Source of the DNA: an uncultured Bacilli bacterium
GTDB lineage: Bacteria; Bacillota_I; Bacilli_A; RFN20; DUOF01
Direction: 5' to 3'
Assembly: GCA_934101685.1 (NCBI GenBank)
Contig: CAKORZ010000011.1
Coordinates: 1 to 27,289, forward strand
Length of the DNA stretch: 27,289 bases
In this document: piece by piece, positions 17,661 to 25,666 of the stretch
Numbering within the stretch: the stretch's first letter is position 1
Layout of the letters: each line of letters starts with the position of its first letter
Notes under the pieces: model-generated
The model's database searches: none
What the model was told of the DNA's origin: nothing
Seen by the model: only the letters and a program-made list of their open reading frames with translations
Position numbers and translations under genes: made by a program

Positions 17661-19949
17661 ATGGAGATTGAATTACTTGCTCCAGTAGGGAGTTTTGAAG
17701 CATTTAAAAGTGCACTCGATAATGGTGCTAATGCTATTTATTTAGCGGGCACTAAATTTGGTGCTAGAGAAAAAGCAACATTTACAAATGAAGAATTAAT
17801 AAGCATTATTAAAGAGGCTCATTTAAATGAAGTTAAAGTTTATGTAACAGTTAATACCTTGATATATGATGATGAATTGGAAGATGTAATGCAATTCATT
17901 GATTTTTTGTATAATAATGATTGTGATGCTGTTATAGTTCAAGATTTAGGACTAATAACACTAATACACAATATATATCCAGACTTTGAAATACATGCCT
18001 CAACTCAAATGAATACAATGACAGTAAAACAAGCAAGTATATTAAAACAAATGGGTGTAAAAAGGGTAGTAGTAGCAAGAGAAACTAGCATAGACATAAT
18101 AAAAGAGATTATAGATAAAGTTAAAATAGAAGTTGAAGTATTTATTCATGGAGCATTATGCATTTCTTATTCAGGAAATTGCTTATTTTCTTCGTGTTCT
18201 GCTAAAAAAAGTGGAAATAGAGGAGAATGTTTACAATTATGTAGACTACCTTACTCTTTATATAAAGGAAATCAAAAAATTGAAGATAGTAAATACTTAT
18301 TAAGTACAAGAGATTTAAATACGCTAGATTATTTAAATGAAATAGTAGATGCTAAGATAACTTCTTTAAAGATAGAGGGAAGATTAAAAAGTGGAGCATA
18401 TGTTGGAATGGTTACTAGGGTATATAGAAAATATCTTGATAAATATAAAGAAGAACACAAACTATTAATAGAAAAAGAAGATGAGCAAAACTTAAAACAA
18501 GTATTCAATAGAGAATTTACTAAAGGATATTTATTTAATGAAAGAAACTCTAGTATAGTTAATATTAATAGACCAAATAATATGGGAGTTAAAATAGGTA
18601 AAGTAATAGATTATCGAAATAATAGAGTATATATAAAACTTGATAAAGAACTTAATCAAGGCGATGGTATAAGAATAGTAGGCACTGAAGATATAGGCTT
18701 TTATGTCAATATGATGGAAGTTAAAAGACTATTAGTAAATAAAGCAATAAGTGGAGATATTGTTAGCATTGCTACTAAAAGTAAAGTAGAAATAAATAGT
18801 CCAGTATATAAGACTACTGATATAAAATTAAATGAAGAAATAGAAAAAAATAGTAAAAGGAGAAAGTTTAGATTAAATGTAAAAGTAAAAGCACATATTA
18901 ATGAAAAAATAGAAGTTACATTTACAGATGATTTAAATAATAGTGTTACTAAAAAATCAGAATATATTGTTATTGAAGCTAATAAGAGCCCAACAAGTAA
19001 AGAAAAGATTAAAGAGCAATTATCTAAGTTAAATGATACATGTTATTACTTAAATGAAATAGAAATAGATAGTGATGAAATGGTTTTAATTCCAGTATCA
19101 ATTTTAAATGAATTAAGAAGAGAACTTGTAGCTTCTTTAAATGAATTAAGATATATAAAACATAAAAGAATTGGTAAACAAAATCTATCTTTAGAAAAAG
19201 TAGATGTAAAGCAAGATAATTTTACATTAAAAGTAAAGGTAAGTAATGAGACTCAATATGCTTTAGTGAAAAATTATGTTTTAGATAAAGATATATATTA
19301 TTACAATGAAAACAATACTTACCCATATCCTAGAATTAGTGAAAATAAAATAAAAACAGCTAAAGAAAAAGTCTTGCTAAATGAATTACATGACATAAAT
19401 AAAGATAAAGAAATGATAGCTAACTATTACATGAATTGCACTAATATTTTTACTTTGTATACATTGTATAAATTAGGTTTTAAAAGAGTAACATTATCAA
19501 TAGAAATGACTCAAACTAGGATAATTAATTTAATAAATAATTATAAAAATTATTTTAAAGTTAATCCTAATATTGAAGTTTTAATTTATAGTAAAACAGA
19601 TTTAATGATTACTAAGTATTGCCCTATAAATAAATGCTTAGAAAAGAATAGTAAAGAGTGTGGAGAATGCTTGAAAAATAAATATTATTTAGAAGATAGA
19701 AAAGGGTATAAAATATCATTAATAAAAGACTATTTCTGTAATATTAGATTATTAAATCCTAGAGCGTTAATGCTACTAGAATATGTAAATAAATTAAGAT
19801 ATATAGGTGTTAATTGTGTTAGAATAGAATTTAATGATGAAGAGCTAGAAGATTGTAAAAATATTATGGATTCTTATTTTAAAAAAGATGTAGAATTAGA
19901 TTCTAGAAAGTTCACCTATGGATACTTTAAAGAGAAAGAAGATGAATAG
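17661..19949 (+). CDS. U32 peptidase-family protein (RlhA/YrrN-YrrO type), long form
   Basis: U32 proteins were named as collagenase-like peptidases, but several are tRNA or 23S rRNA hydroxylation enzymes (TrhP, RlhA). The 762-residue protein begins ELLAPVGSFEA, typical of the TIM-barrel domain, and contains the U32 signature EVFIHGALCISYSGNCLFS (159-177) with cysteines 167, 174, 179, 190 and 194, which in RNA-modifying members are thought to bind an iron-sulfur cluster. A middle beta-rich domain follows at about 300-500, then a second half with another cysteine group near 654 (YCPINKC...CGEC). This long architecture is common in Firmicutes and resembles RlhA more than TrhP. The substrate cannot be read from sequence. 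It is the first gene of its operon, two bases before uvrA. Confidence 0.88.
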   Translation: MEIELLAPVGSFEAFKSALDNGANAIYLAGTKFGAREKATFTNEELISIIKEAHLNEVKVYVTVNTLIYDDELEDVMQFIDFLYNNDCDAVIVQDLGLITLIHNIYPDFEIHASTQMNTMTVKQASILKQMGVKRVVVARETSIDIIKEIIDKVKIEVEVFIHGALCISYSGNCLFSSCSAKKSGNRGECLQLCRLPYSLYKGNQKIEDSKYLLSTRDLNTLDYLNEIVDAKITSLKIEGRLKSGAYVGMVTRVYRKYLDKYKEEHKLLIEKEDEQNLKQVFNREFTKGYLFNERNSSIVNINRPNNMGVKIGKVIDYRNNRVYIKLDKELNQGDGIRIVGTEDIGFYVNMMEVKRLLVNKAISGDIVSIATKSKVEINSPVYKTTDIKLNEEIEKNSKRRKFRLNVKVKAHINEKIEVTFTDDLNNSVTKKSEYIVIEANKSPTSKEKIKEQLSKLNDTCYYLNEIEIDSDEMVLIPVSILNELRRELVASLNELRYIKHKRIGKQNLSLEKVDVKQDNFTLKVKVSNETQYALVKNYVLDKDIYYYNENNTYPYPRISENKIKTAKEKVLLNELHDINKDKEMIANYYMNCTNIFTLYTLYKLGFKRVTLSIEMTQTRIINLINNYKNYFKVNPNIEVLIYSKTDLMITKYCPINKCLEKNSKECGECLKNKYYLEDRKGYKISLIKDYFCNIRLLNPRALMLLEYVNKLRYIGVNCVRIEFNDEELEDCKNIMDSYFKKDVELDSRKFTYGYFKEKEDE

Positions 19950-19951
19950 TT

Positions 19952-22786
19952 ATGGCACAAGATAAAATAATTATTAAAGGTGCAAGAGAAAATAATTTAA
20001 AAAATATAGATGTAGAAATACCAAGAGAAAAGTTAGTAGTAGTTACAGGTGTAAGTGGAAGTGGTAAATCTACACTTGCTTTTGATACAATTTATGCAGA
20101 AGGCCAAAGAAGATATGTTGAGTCATTAAGTGCATATGCTAGACAGTTTTTAGGTGGAGTGAAGAAACCAGATGTTGATTCAATTGAAGGATTATCTCCT
20201 TCTATTTCAATAGATCAAAAATCCACTTCAAATAACCCTCGTTCAACAGTAGGAACAGTAACAGAAATATATGATTATTTAAGATTACTATATGCACGTA
20301 TTGGTCACCCATATTGTCCTAAGCATAATATAGAGATAAAGTCACAAACAATTACTCAAATGGTAGAAAGAGTAATGGAATTAGAAAATGGTACTAAGAT
20401 AACTATCATGGCTAATGTTGCAAAGGAACAAAAAGGTACGCATAAGGATACTTTAGAAAAACTATTAAAAGATGGATTTACTAGAGTTAGAGTAGATGGG
20501 AATACTTATTTAATAGAAGAAGTTCCTGAACTAGAAAAAAATAAAAAACATAGTATAGATGTAGTAGTAGATCGTCTTGTAAAAAAAGATGAATCAAAAG
20601 AAAGATTATATGATTCAATTAGCACAGCTTCAGAGCAAGGGAAAGGCCTTGTTATTGTTTGTTATGATGGAAAAGAAGAACTATTTTCTGAACATTATTC
20701 TTGTATAAAATGTGGCTTTTCATTACCTCCATTAGAGCCAAGATTATTTTCATTTAATTCACCTTTAGGAGCATGCAGTGAATGTCATGGTTTAGGTATT
20801 AAGTTAGAAGTAGATGTAGATAGACTAATTAAAGATTATAATTTATCTATAAATCAAGGTGGAATTAGTTATTATAAAAGTATAATTGATACTGAAAACA
20901 TAGAATGGCAAGAATTCGCTAAATTATGCGACATGTATCATATTGATAGAAACAAGCCTTTAAAAGATTTTACTAGTGAAGAATTAGATATAGTATTAAA
21001 TGGTTCAAAAGATGTTGTATCATACACGATTACTACAAGAAGTGGAAATACGATGCATCGTAGTGGATTAATTGAGGGAATAAAGAAAAGAATAGAAAGA
21101 TTATATAATGAAACAAGTTCACAAATGATGAGAGATTTCTATGGATATTATATGGGAGAAGTAGAGTGCCCTAAATGTCATGGAGATAGATTAAATGAAC
21201 TAGCATTATGTGTGAGAGTTGGTAAACTTAACATTCAAGATTTAACTAAATTATCAGTAAAGAAAATATTAAAGTATTTTGATGATTTAAAATTAAGTGA
21301 TAGTGAAAAAGAAATATCAAATTTATTAGTTAAAGAAATTAGAAATAGACTTAGTTTTTTAGTAGATGTAGGACTAGATTATTTATCATTAAACAGGATG
21401 GCCTCTACTTTATCAGGAGGAGAACTTCAACGTATAAGATTAGCAACTCAAATTGGATCTAGATTAACAGGAGTTTTATATGTTTTGGATGAACCATCAA
21501 TTGGTTTACATCAAAGAGATAATGATAAACTAATAGCTACTTTAAAGAAAATGAGAGATTTAGGAAACTCATTAATCGTAGTAGAACATGATGAAGATAC
21601 AATGTTACAATCTGATTATATTATAGATGTAGGGCCTAAAGCAGGTGTGCATGGTGGAGAGATAGTTGCAGCAGGTACTCCTAGTGAAATAATGCAAAAT
21701 GATAAATCACTTACAGGTAGATATTTAAGTGGTAAAGAAAAGATTCCTTTAAATTCTAAAGTAAGAGAGGGAAATGGCAAGTATTTAACTATTAAAGGCG
21801 CTAGTTGCAATAATCTTAAAAATATTGATGTTCAAATACCACTTGGAAAATTAACAGTAGTTACAGGCGTAAGTGGAAGTGGTAAATCAAGTTTAATAAA
21901 TGATACATTATACAAAGCAGTTTATAAGTATTTAAATAAAAATAGTAGAATAAAACCAGGAGCATATAAAGAAATTGAAGGCTTAGAAAATATTGATAAA
22001 ATTATAAATGTTTCACAAGAACCAATAGGAAGAACACCACGTAGTAACCCTGCAACTTATGTAGGAGTATTTGATGATATTAGAGATTTGTTTGCCTCTA
22101 CTAGTGAAGCTAAAGCCAGAGGATATTTAAAAGGAAGATTTTCATTCAATGTAAAAGGTGGAAGGTGTGAGAAATGCCAAGGTGATGGAGTTATAAGAGT
22201 GCCTATGCATTTCTTACCTGATGTTTATGTAACTTGTGAAGAATGTCATGGTACTAGATATCGTGAAGATACATTGCAAGTAACATATAAAGATAAAAAC
22301 ATTTATGATGTTTTAGAAATGACTATTGAAGATGCATATAAGTTTTTTGAAAACATTCCTTCAATAAAAAGAAAATTACAAACCTTAATAGATGTTGGTT
22401 TAGGTTATGTAAAAGTTGGACAAAGCGCTTTGACCTTATCAGGAGGAGAAGCACAACGTGTAAAATTAGCTAATGAACTTCAAAGAAAAAGTACAGGAAA
22501 AACATTATATGTTCTTGATGAACCTACGACTGGTTTGCATATTCATGATGTAAAAAGATTAATGAAGGTTATTAATAGAATAGTAGATAATGGAGATAGT
22601 GTTGTAATAATAGAACATAACTTGCATGTTATTAAATTAGCTGATCATATAATTGATTTAGGACCTGAAGGTGGAGATGGTGGAGGAGAAATAGTTTGCA
22701 CTGGAACTCCTACACAAGTTAGTAAAAATAAAAAAAGTTATACAGGTAAATATTTAGCTAAATTATTGGAAAGTGAAAAAAGATAG
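19952..22786 (+). CDS. uvrA: Excinuclease ABC subunit UvrA
   Basis: UvrA is the damage-recognition ATPase of nucleotide excision repair and loads UvrB. The 944 residues are full length. The first ABC half has Walker A GVSGSGKS at 33-40, a zinc module with C251, C254, C275 and C278, and signature LSGGELQ from 487 with LDEPSIGLH. The second half has Walker A GVSGSGKS at 639-646, the zinc module C739, C742, C762 and C765, and signature LSGGEAQ at 829-835 with LDEPTTGLH. uvrB, a common neighbour, is not in this window. The start codon is only two bases after the U32 stop, so translation is probably coupled. lgt follows after 29 bases without a terminator. Confidence 0.98.
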   Translation: MAQDKIIIKGARENNLKNIDVEIPREKLVVVTGVSGSGKSTLAFDTIYAEGQRRYVESLSAYARQFLGGVKKPDVDSIEGLSPSISIDQKSTSNNPRSTVGTVTEIYDYLRLLYARIGHPYCPKHNIEIKSQTITQMVERVMELENGTKITIMANVAKEQKGTHKDTLEKLLKDGFTRVRVDGNTYLIEEVPELEKNKKHSIDVVVDRLVKKDESKERLYDSISTASEQGKGLVIVCYDGKEELFSEHYSCIKCGFSLPPLEPRLFSFNSPLGACSECHGLGIKLEVDVDRLIKDYNLSINQGGISYYKSIIDTENIEWQEFAKLCDMYHIDRNKPLKDFTSEELDIVLNGSKDVVSYTITTRSGNTMHRSGLIEGIKKRIERLYNETSSQMMRDFYGYYMGEVECPKCHGDRLNELALCVRVGKLNIQDLTKLSVKKILKYFDDLKLSDSEKEISNLLVKEIRNRLSFLVDVGLDYLSLNRMASTLSGGELQRIRLATQIGSRLTGVLYVLDEPSIGLHQRDNDKLIATLKKMRDLGNSLIVVEHDEDTMLQSDYIIDVGPKAGVHGGEIVAAGTPSEIMQNDKSLTGRYLSGKEKIPLNSKVREGNGKYLTIKGASCNNLKNIDVQIPLGKLTVVTGVSGSGKSSLINDTLYKAVYKYLNKNSRIKPGAYKEIEGLENIDKIINVSQEPIGRTPRSNPATYVGVFDDIRDLFASTSEAKARGYLKGRFSFNVKGGRCEKCQGDGVIRVPMHFLPDVYVTCEECHGTRYREDTLQVTYKDKNIYDVLEMTIEDAYKFFENIPSIKRKLQTLIDVGLGYVKVGQSALTLSGGEAQRVKLANELQRKSTGKTLYVLDEPTTGLHIHDVKRLMKVINRIVDNGDSVVIIEHNLHVIKLADHIIDLGPEGGDGGGEIVCTGTPTQVSKNKKSYTGKYLAKLLESEKR

Positions 22787-22815
22787 AGTACAATTTTAGT
22801 AAATGGAGGTAGAAT

Positions 22816-23664
22816 ATGAACTTTTTAGCATATAGCAGTACAGTATTTGGCACAAACATTACATGGTATTCTGTTATTGTTTTAACAGGAGCTATTGTAG
22901 CGTATTTAGTTAGCAAATACTTTTATAAAAAAGATGAAGCATATAAAACATATCCTGATTTATTAGAAACATTATTTTTAATATGTTTTCCAGCAGGTTT
23001 ACTAGGAGCTAGAATTTGGTATATCTTTAGTGAACTTGATTACTATTTAGCAGACCCTATTTCTATGATTAAAATATGGGAAGGTGGAATAGCTATTCAA
23101 GGAGGAGTAATTGGTGGAGTATTAGCAGGATTAATCGTTTTAAAAGTAAAAAAAGTAAATATAACTTTTAGAAGAATGGCAGATATAGTTGTTCCTAATA
23201 TTTTAATTGCTCAATCTATAGGAAGATGGGGAAATTTCTTTAATCAAGAAGTATATGGTGCTTGTATTCCTAAAGAAAATGTTTCTTGGATACCTAATTT
23301 TATCTTAAATAACATGAATGGTGGTAGAATCTATTGTAGAGTAGGATATGTTGCTACTCCATTATTCTTATATGAATCATTACTAACTTTATTAGGCTTT
23401 ATTTTAATTAGCATAGTAATTCGTAAATTTTATACTAAAAGAGCAGATGGAGAATTAGGGTGTATGTATTTAGTGTACTATGGAATAGTTAGAATAATAA
23501 TGGAGCCAATGAGAGATGAAACTTATATTATGAGAATTTTTGGAAATATGTCTATGTCAATATTTATGTCAGCAGTATTTATTGTAGTAGGTGTAGGTTT
23601 ATTTATAACATTAAAAGTATTGCAGTATAAAAAGAAAAAAGAGGAAATAGTTAAAAATGGTTGA
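22816..23664 (+). CDS. lgt: Prolipoprotein diacylglyceryl transferase Lgt
   Basis: Lgt moves diacylglycerol from phosphatidylglycerol onto the lipobox cysteine of prolipoproteins such as OppA. The 282-residue polytopic membrane protein has the invariant signature GRWGNFFNQEVYG (136-148), GARIWY (64-69) and LFLYES. The segment holding E. coli His103 reads WEGGIAIQGGVIGG, with Gln95 at the His position. I recall variation at this site among Gram-positives, so this alone does not imply inactivity. TGGAGGT at 22804-22810 precedes the ATG by five bases. The end overlaps trxB by eight bases. Confidence 0.96.
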   Translation: MNFLAYSSTVFGTNITWYSVIVLTGAIVAYLVSKYFYKKDEAYKTYPDLLETLFLICFPAGLLGARIWYIFSELDYYLADPISMIKIWEGGIAIQGGVIGGVLAGLIVLKVKKVNITFRRMADIVVPNILIAQSIGRWGNFFNQEVYGACIPKENVSWIPNFILNNMNGGRIYCRVGYVATPLFLYESLLTLLGFILISIVIRKFYTKRADGELGCMYLVYYGIVRIIMEPMRDETYIMRIFGNMSMSIFMSAVFIVVGVGLFITLKVLQYKKKKEEIVKNG

Positions 23665-24568
23665 TTATGATCTTATAATTGTTGGGGCAGGCCCAGCAGG
23701 GATGAATGCTTGTTTGTACGCTAGTAGATCTAATTTAAAAACATTAGTAATAGAAAAAAATTGTCCTGGTGGCAAAATGATTAAAACAAATAAAATAGAA
23801 AACTGGATAAGTGTAAGAGAAATTAGTGGTGTTGATTTAGCGCTTGAAATGTTTAAACATTCATTTTCTTTTGGTGGAGAATATATCCAAGGTAATGTTA
23901 TAAATATAGTAAATCATGATGATTATAAAGAAGTTATGTTAGAAGATAAAAGTTATACAAGTTATGCAGTTGTTATCGCTACAGGGACTAGTGAAAGAAA
24001 ACTTGGTATAAAGGGAGAAGATAAGTTCTATGGGAAAGGTGTTTCATATTGTACTGTATGTGATGCACCATTATATAAAAATAAAATAGTTGCAGTTGCA
24101 GGTTCTTCAAATAAGGCTATTGAAGAAGCAATGTATTTAACTAAGTTTGCAAGTAAGGTTTATTTACTTAATGATAAAGAAGTAATAAATTATAAAGAAA
24201 TAGATACTACTAAAATAGAAGTTATTAATAATTGTAAATTAGTTTCTATTAATGGCGATAATGCAGTTAGTGGTGTTACTATAACTACTAATGGTGAAGT
24301 GAAAGATATAGAGGTATCATGTATTTTACCTTTATATGGTGATATTCCTGATACGATGATTACATCTAGATTAAATTTAGTCAATGACAAAAACTATGTT
24401 ATTGTAAATGAAAATCAAGAAACAAAAATAGATGGTATATATGCATGTGGTGATTGCACTAATAATACACTAAAGCAAATAGTAACAGCATGCAGTTCTG
24501 GAGCAATAGCAGCAGTTCAATCATACAAATATATAAGTAAAATAAAAAACGAAATAAACAGCCTTTAA
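23657..24568 (+). CDS. trxB: Thioredoxin-reductase-like flavoprotein lacking canonical NADPH motifs
   Basis: Low-molecular-weight thioredoxin reductases use FAD and a CxxC pair to reduce thioredoxin with NADPH. The 303 residues have the FAD site GAGPAG (10-15), the redox motif CTVC (132-135) followed by D136, and the second FAD motif GD at 265-266 (ACGDC in place of the usual AxGDV). The NADPH domain is unusual: the canonical GGGxxA reads GSSNKA at 149-154, and the HRRxxxR stretch is missing, with LLNDKEVINY (170-179) in its place. It may use another electron donor, as known for ferredoxin-linked thioredoxin reductases, or be a repurposed flavoprotein. It overlaps lgt by eight bases, has GAGGAAAT upstream, and ends the operon. 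Confidence 0.82.
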   Translation: MVDYDLIIVGAGPAGMNACLYASRSNLKTLVIEKNCPGGKMIKTNKIENWISVREISGVDLALEMFKHSFSFGGEYIQGNVINIVNHDDYKEVMLEDKSYTSYAVVIATGTSERKLGIKGEDKFYGKGVSYCTVCDAPLYKNKIVAVAGSSNKAIEEAMYLTKFASKVYLLNDKEVINYKEIDTTKIEVINNCKLVSINGDNAVSGVTITTNGEVKDIEVSCILPLYGDIPDTMITSRLNLVNDKNYVIVNENQETKIDGIYACGDCTNNTLKQIVTACSSGAIAAVQSYKYISKIKNEINSL

Positions 24569-24594
24569 TTTTTGAAACTAGCCAAATAATGAGC

Positions 24595-24625
24595 ACTTTA
24601 ACTTGATAAAGTTAGAGTTTTTTTT
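24595..24625 (+). terminator. Rho-independent terminator after trxB
   Basis: CTTTAACTT (24596-24604) pairs with AAGTTAGAG (24609-24617), with one T-G wobble and a GATA loop, followed by eight T (24618-24625). It lies 27 bases past the trxB stop and closes the U32-uvrA-lgt-trxB operon. Confidence 0.85.
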
Positions 24626-24689
24626 AATTATCCAACAAATAATAATTGATTACATTAAAAAGCCAAAAAGGGAAAAAAGAAAAATAATG

Positions 24690-24713
24690 ATGTGTCATAA
24701 CACATTCTTTTTT
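24690..24713. terminator. Terminator-like hairpin with no obvious gene
   Basis: ATGTGT (24690-24695) pairs with ACACAT (24700-24705) over a CATA loop. It is followed by TCTTTTTT and preceded by an A-rich stretch, so it could act in either direction. No convincing gene lies between it and the trxB terminator. The other contents of 24626-24804 are AT-rich sequence in which I see nothing I can support; the open frame across 24603-24836 has no ribosome binding site and looks spurious. Confidence 0.4.
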
Positions 24714-24804
24714 CTAATCAAATTTATTTTGCTGTATTTGCATATTATGGAAGGAAGCGACAACGAATTGTGCCAAGACAAGCACACGTTTAAATTCCAC
24801 ATTG

Positions 24805-24833
24805 TTGCACAAAAAAAACTTTTATGCTATATT
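24805..24833 (+). promoter_or_regulatory. Putative promoter of the HNH endonuclease gene
   Basis: TTGCAC (24805-24810), a 17-base spacer and TATATT (24828-24833), with TG placed one base before the -10 box (extended -10). The ribosome binding site begins only six bases past the -10 box, so the leader would be very short; this is the weak point of the call. Confidence 0.4.
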
Positions 24834-24849
24834 TAATTGGAGGGCTTGT

Positions 24850-25500
24850 ATGGATTTTTCATATATCGACAAAACAAATAAAATATCTGACGATGATATA
24901 ATAAAAGACTTATTATATGTAAAAGATGAGATACTAAAAAAAGATAAAATAACAATGCGTGAATATTTAGCTTATGGCAAATATGGCCAAAAAGCAATAA
25001 AAAATCATTTTGGTACATGGAATAAATTACTTTCAAATGCAAATCTTGAAATAACAAGAAGTTATCAACATCTATCAAAAGAAGATATATTTTTCTTAGT
25101 TGAAGAATTATGGATACAACTTGGTAGGCAACCTAATATACGAGAATTTGAAACTATGACTAAACATACAAAAAAGATTATTATTTCAAATTTTGGGAAA
25201 TGGTCAATTTGTTTGAAAGAATTTGTTAATTGGGAAACAAATAGAGACAAAAGCAAAAAGACTTTAACAAACACATTGATAACGCATAAAACGCCGAGAG
25301 AACCATCAAAAAGTTTACGATATGACGTTCTTACAAGAGATAATTATAAATGCGTCATTTGTGGAAGAAGTACATCAGATAAAGTTAAACTTCATGTTGA
25401 TCATATAATACCTTATTCACTTGGAGGAGAAACGACATTGGACAATTTGCAAACTTTATGTTCCGATTGTAATTTAGGAAAAAGTAATAAAAAAGACTAA
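24850..25500 (+). CDS. Orphan HNH endonuclease with two homing-endonuclease-associated repeats
   Basis: This 216-residue protein has two similar helical repeats, about 12-66 and 75-128. Each runs from a [IL]S-x-[DE]DI start to an xxFGxW-type motif (HFGTWNKLL and NFGKWSICL), matching the DNA-binding repeats often attached to HNH homing endonucleases. The C-terminal HNH nuclease (157-216) has Zn cysteines C168, C171, C204 and C207, the HVDHI core with H185, N199 and N208. GGAGGG (24839-24844) five bases before the ATG decides this start over an upstream in-frame ATG at 24802. There is no methyltransferase, intron or intein nearby. It stands alone between trxB and an IS200 element, suggesting horizontal arrival. 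Target and role (selfish homing, defence or other) are unknown. Confidence 0.88.
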   Translation: MDFSYIDKTNKISDDDIIKDLLYVKDEILKKDKITMREYLAYGKYGQKAIKNHFGTWNKLLSNANLEITRSYQHLSKEDIFFLVEELWIQLGRQPNIREFETMTKHTKKIIISNFGKWSICLKEFVNWETNRDKSKKTLTNTLITHKTPREPSKSLRYDVLTRDNYKCVICGRSTSDKVKLHVDHIIPYSLGGETTLDNLQTLCSDCNLGKSNKKD

Positions 25501-25518
25501 ATTTGATTTAGCCTTTTT
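25491..25518 (+). terminator. Terminator overlapping the end of the HNH gene
   Basis: AAAAGACTAAAT (25491-25502) pairs with ATTTAGCCTTTT (25506-25517) with one A/C mismatch and a TTG loop, ending in a T-run to 25518. The TAA stop of the HNH gene (25498-25500) lies inside the left arm. Confidence 0.75.
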
Positions 25519-25549
25519 ATTGTATGAGAAGTTAAAAACTTCGAGTGAA

Positions 25550-25572
25550 AACCACTAGATAGTCTAGTGGTT
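25550..25572. repeat. Left subterminal hairpin of the IS200 element
   Basis: AACCACTAGA (25550-25559) and TCTAGTGGTT (25563-25572) form a perfect 10-bp stem with a TAG loop. In this family such a hairpin in single-stranded DNA is recognised by TnpA. On the minus strand it is followed by TTTTC, so it may also stop incoming transcription. Confidence 0.8.
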
Positions 25573-25606
25573 CGGTGAAGCTTATAGCTATGCGTAGTAA
25601 AGAAAA

Positions 25607-25666
25607 ACCTCCTTTGATATAATAAAATTGTAGTCCGTCAAAACTGCAATAAAAATCAAAGGAGGT
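25607..25666 (+). promoter_or_regulatory. RNA hairpin that hides the tnpA ribosome binding site
   Basis: ACCTCCTTTGAT (25607-25618) is perfectly complementary to ATCAAAGGAGGT (25655-25666), which contains the whole tnpA Shine-Dalgarno sequence. In mRNA the 12-bp stem would block ribosome access. A similar 5' UTR structure is known to hold down transposase translation in enterobacterial IS200, so the same strategy is inferred here. The loop holds one arm of a second inverted repeat (25630-25639). Confidence 0.8.

Noticed and set aside
24603..24836. Open frame of 77 codons containing the string KFHIVAQKK, reminiscent of the KYHIVFAPK motif of IS200 transposases
   Set aside because: No ribosome binding site, it begins inside the trxB terminator, and the resemblance is too short. 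Probably chance; an old transposase fragment cannot be excluded.
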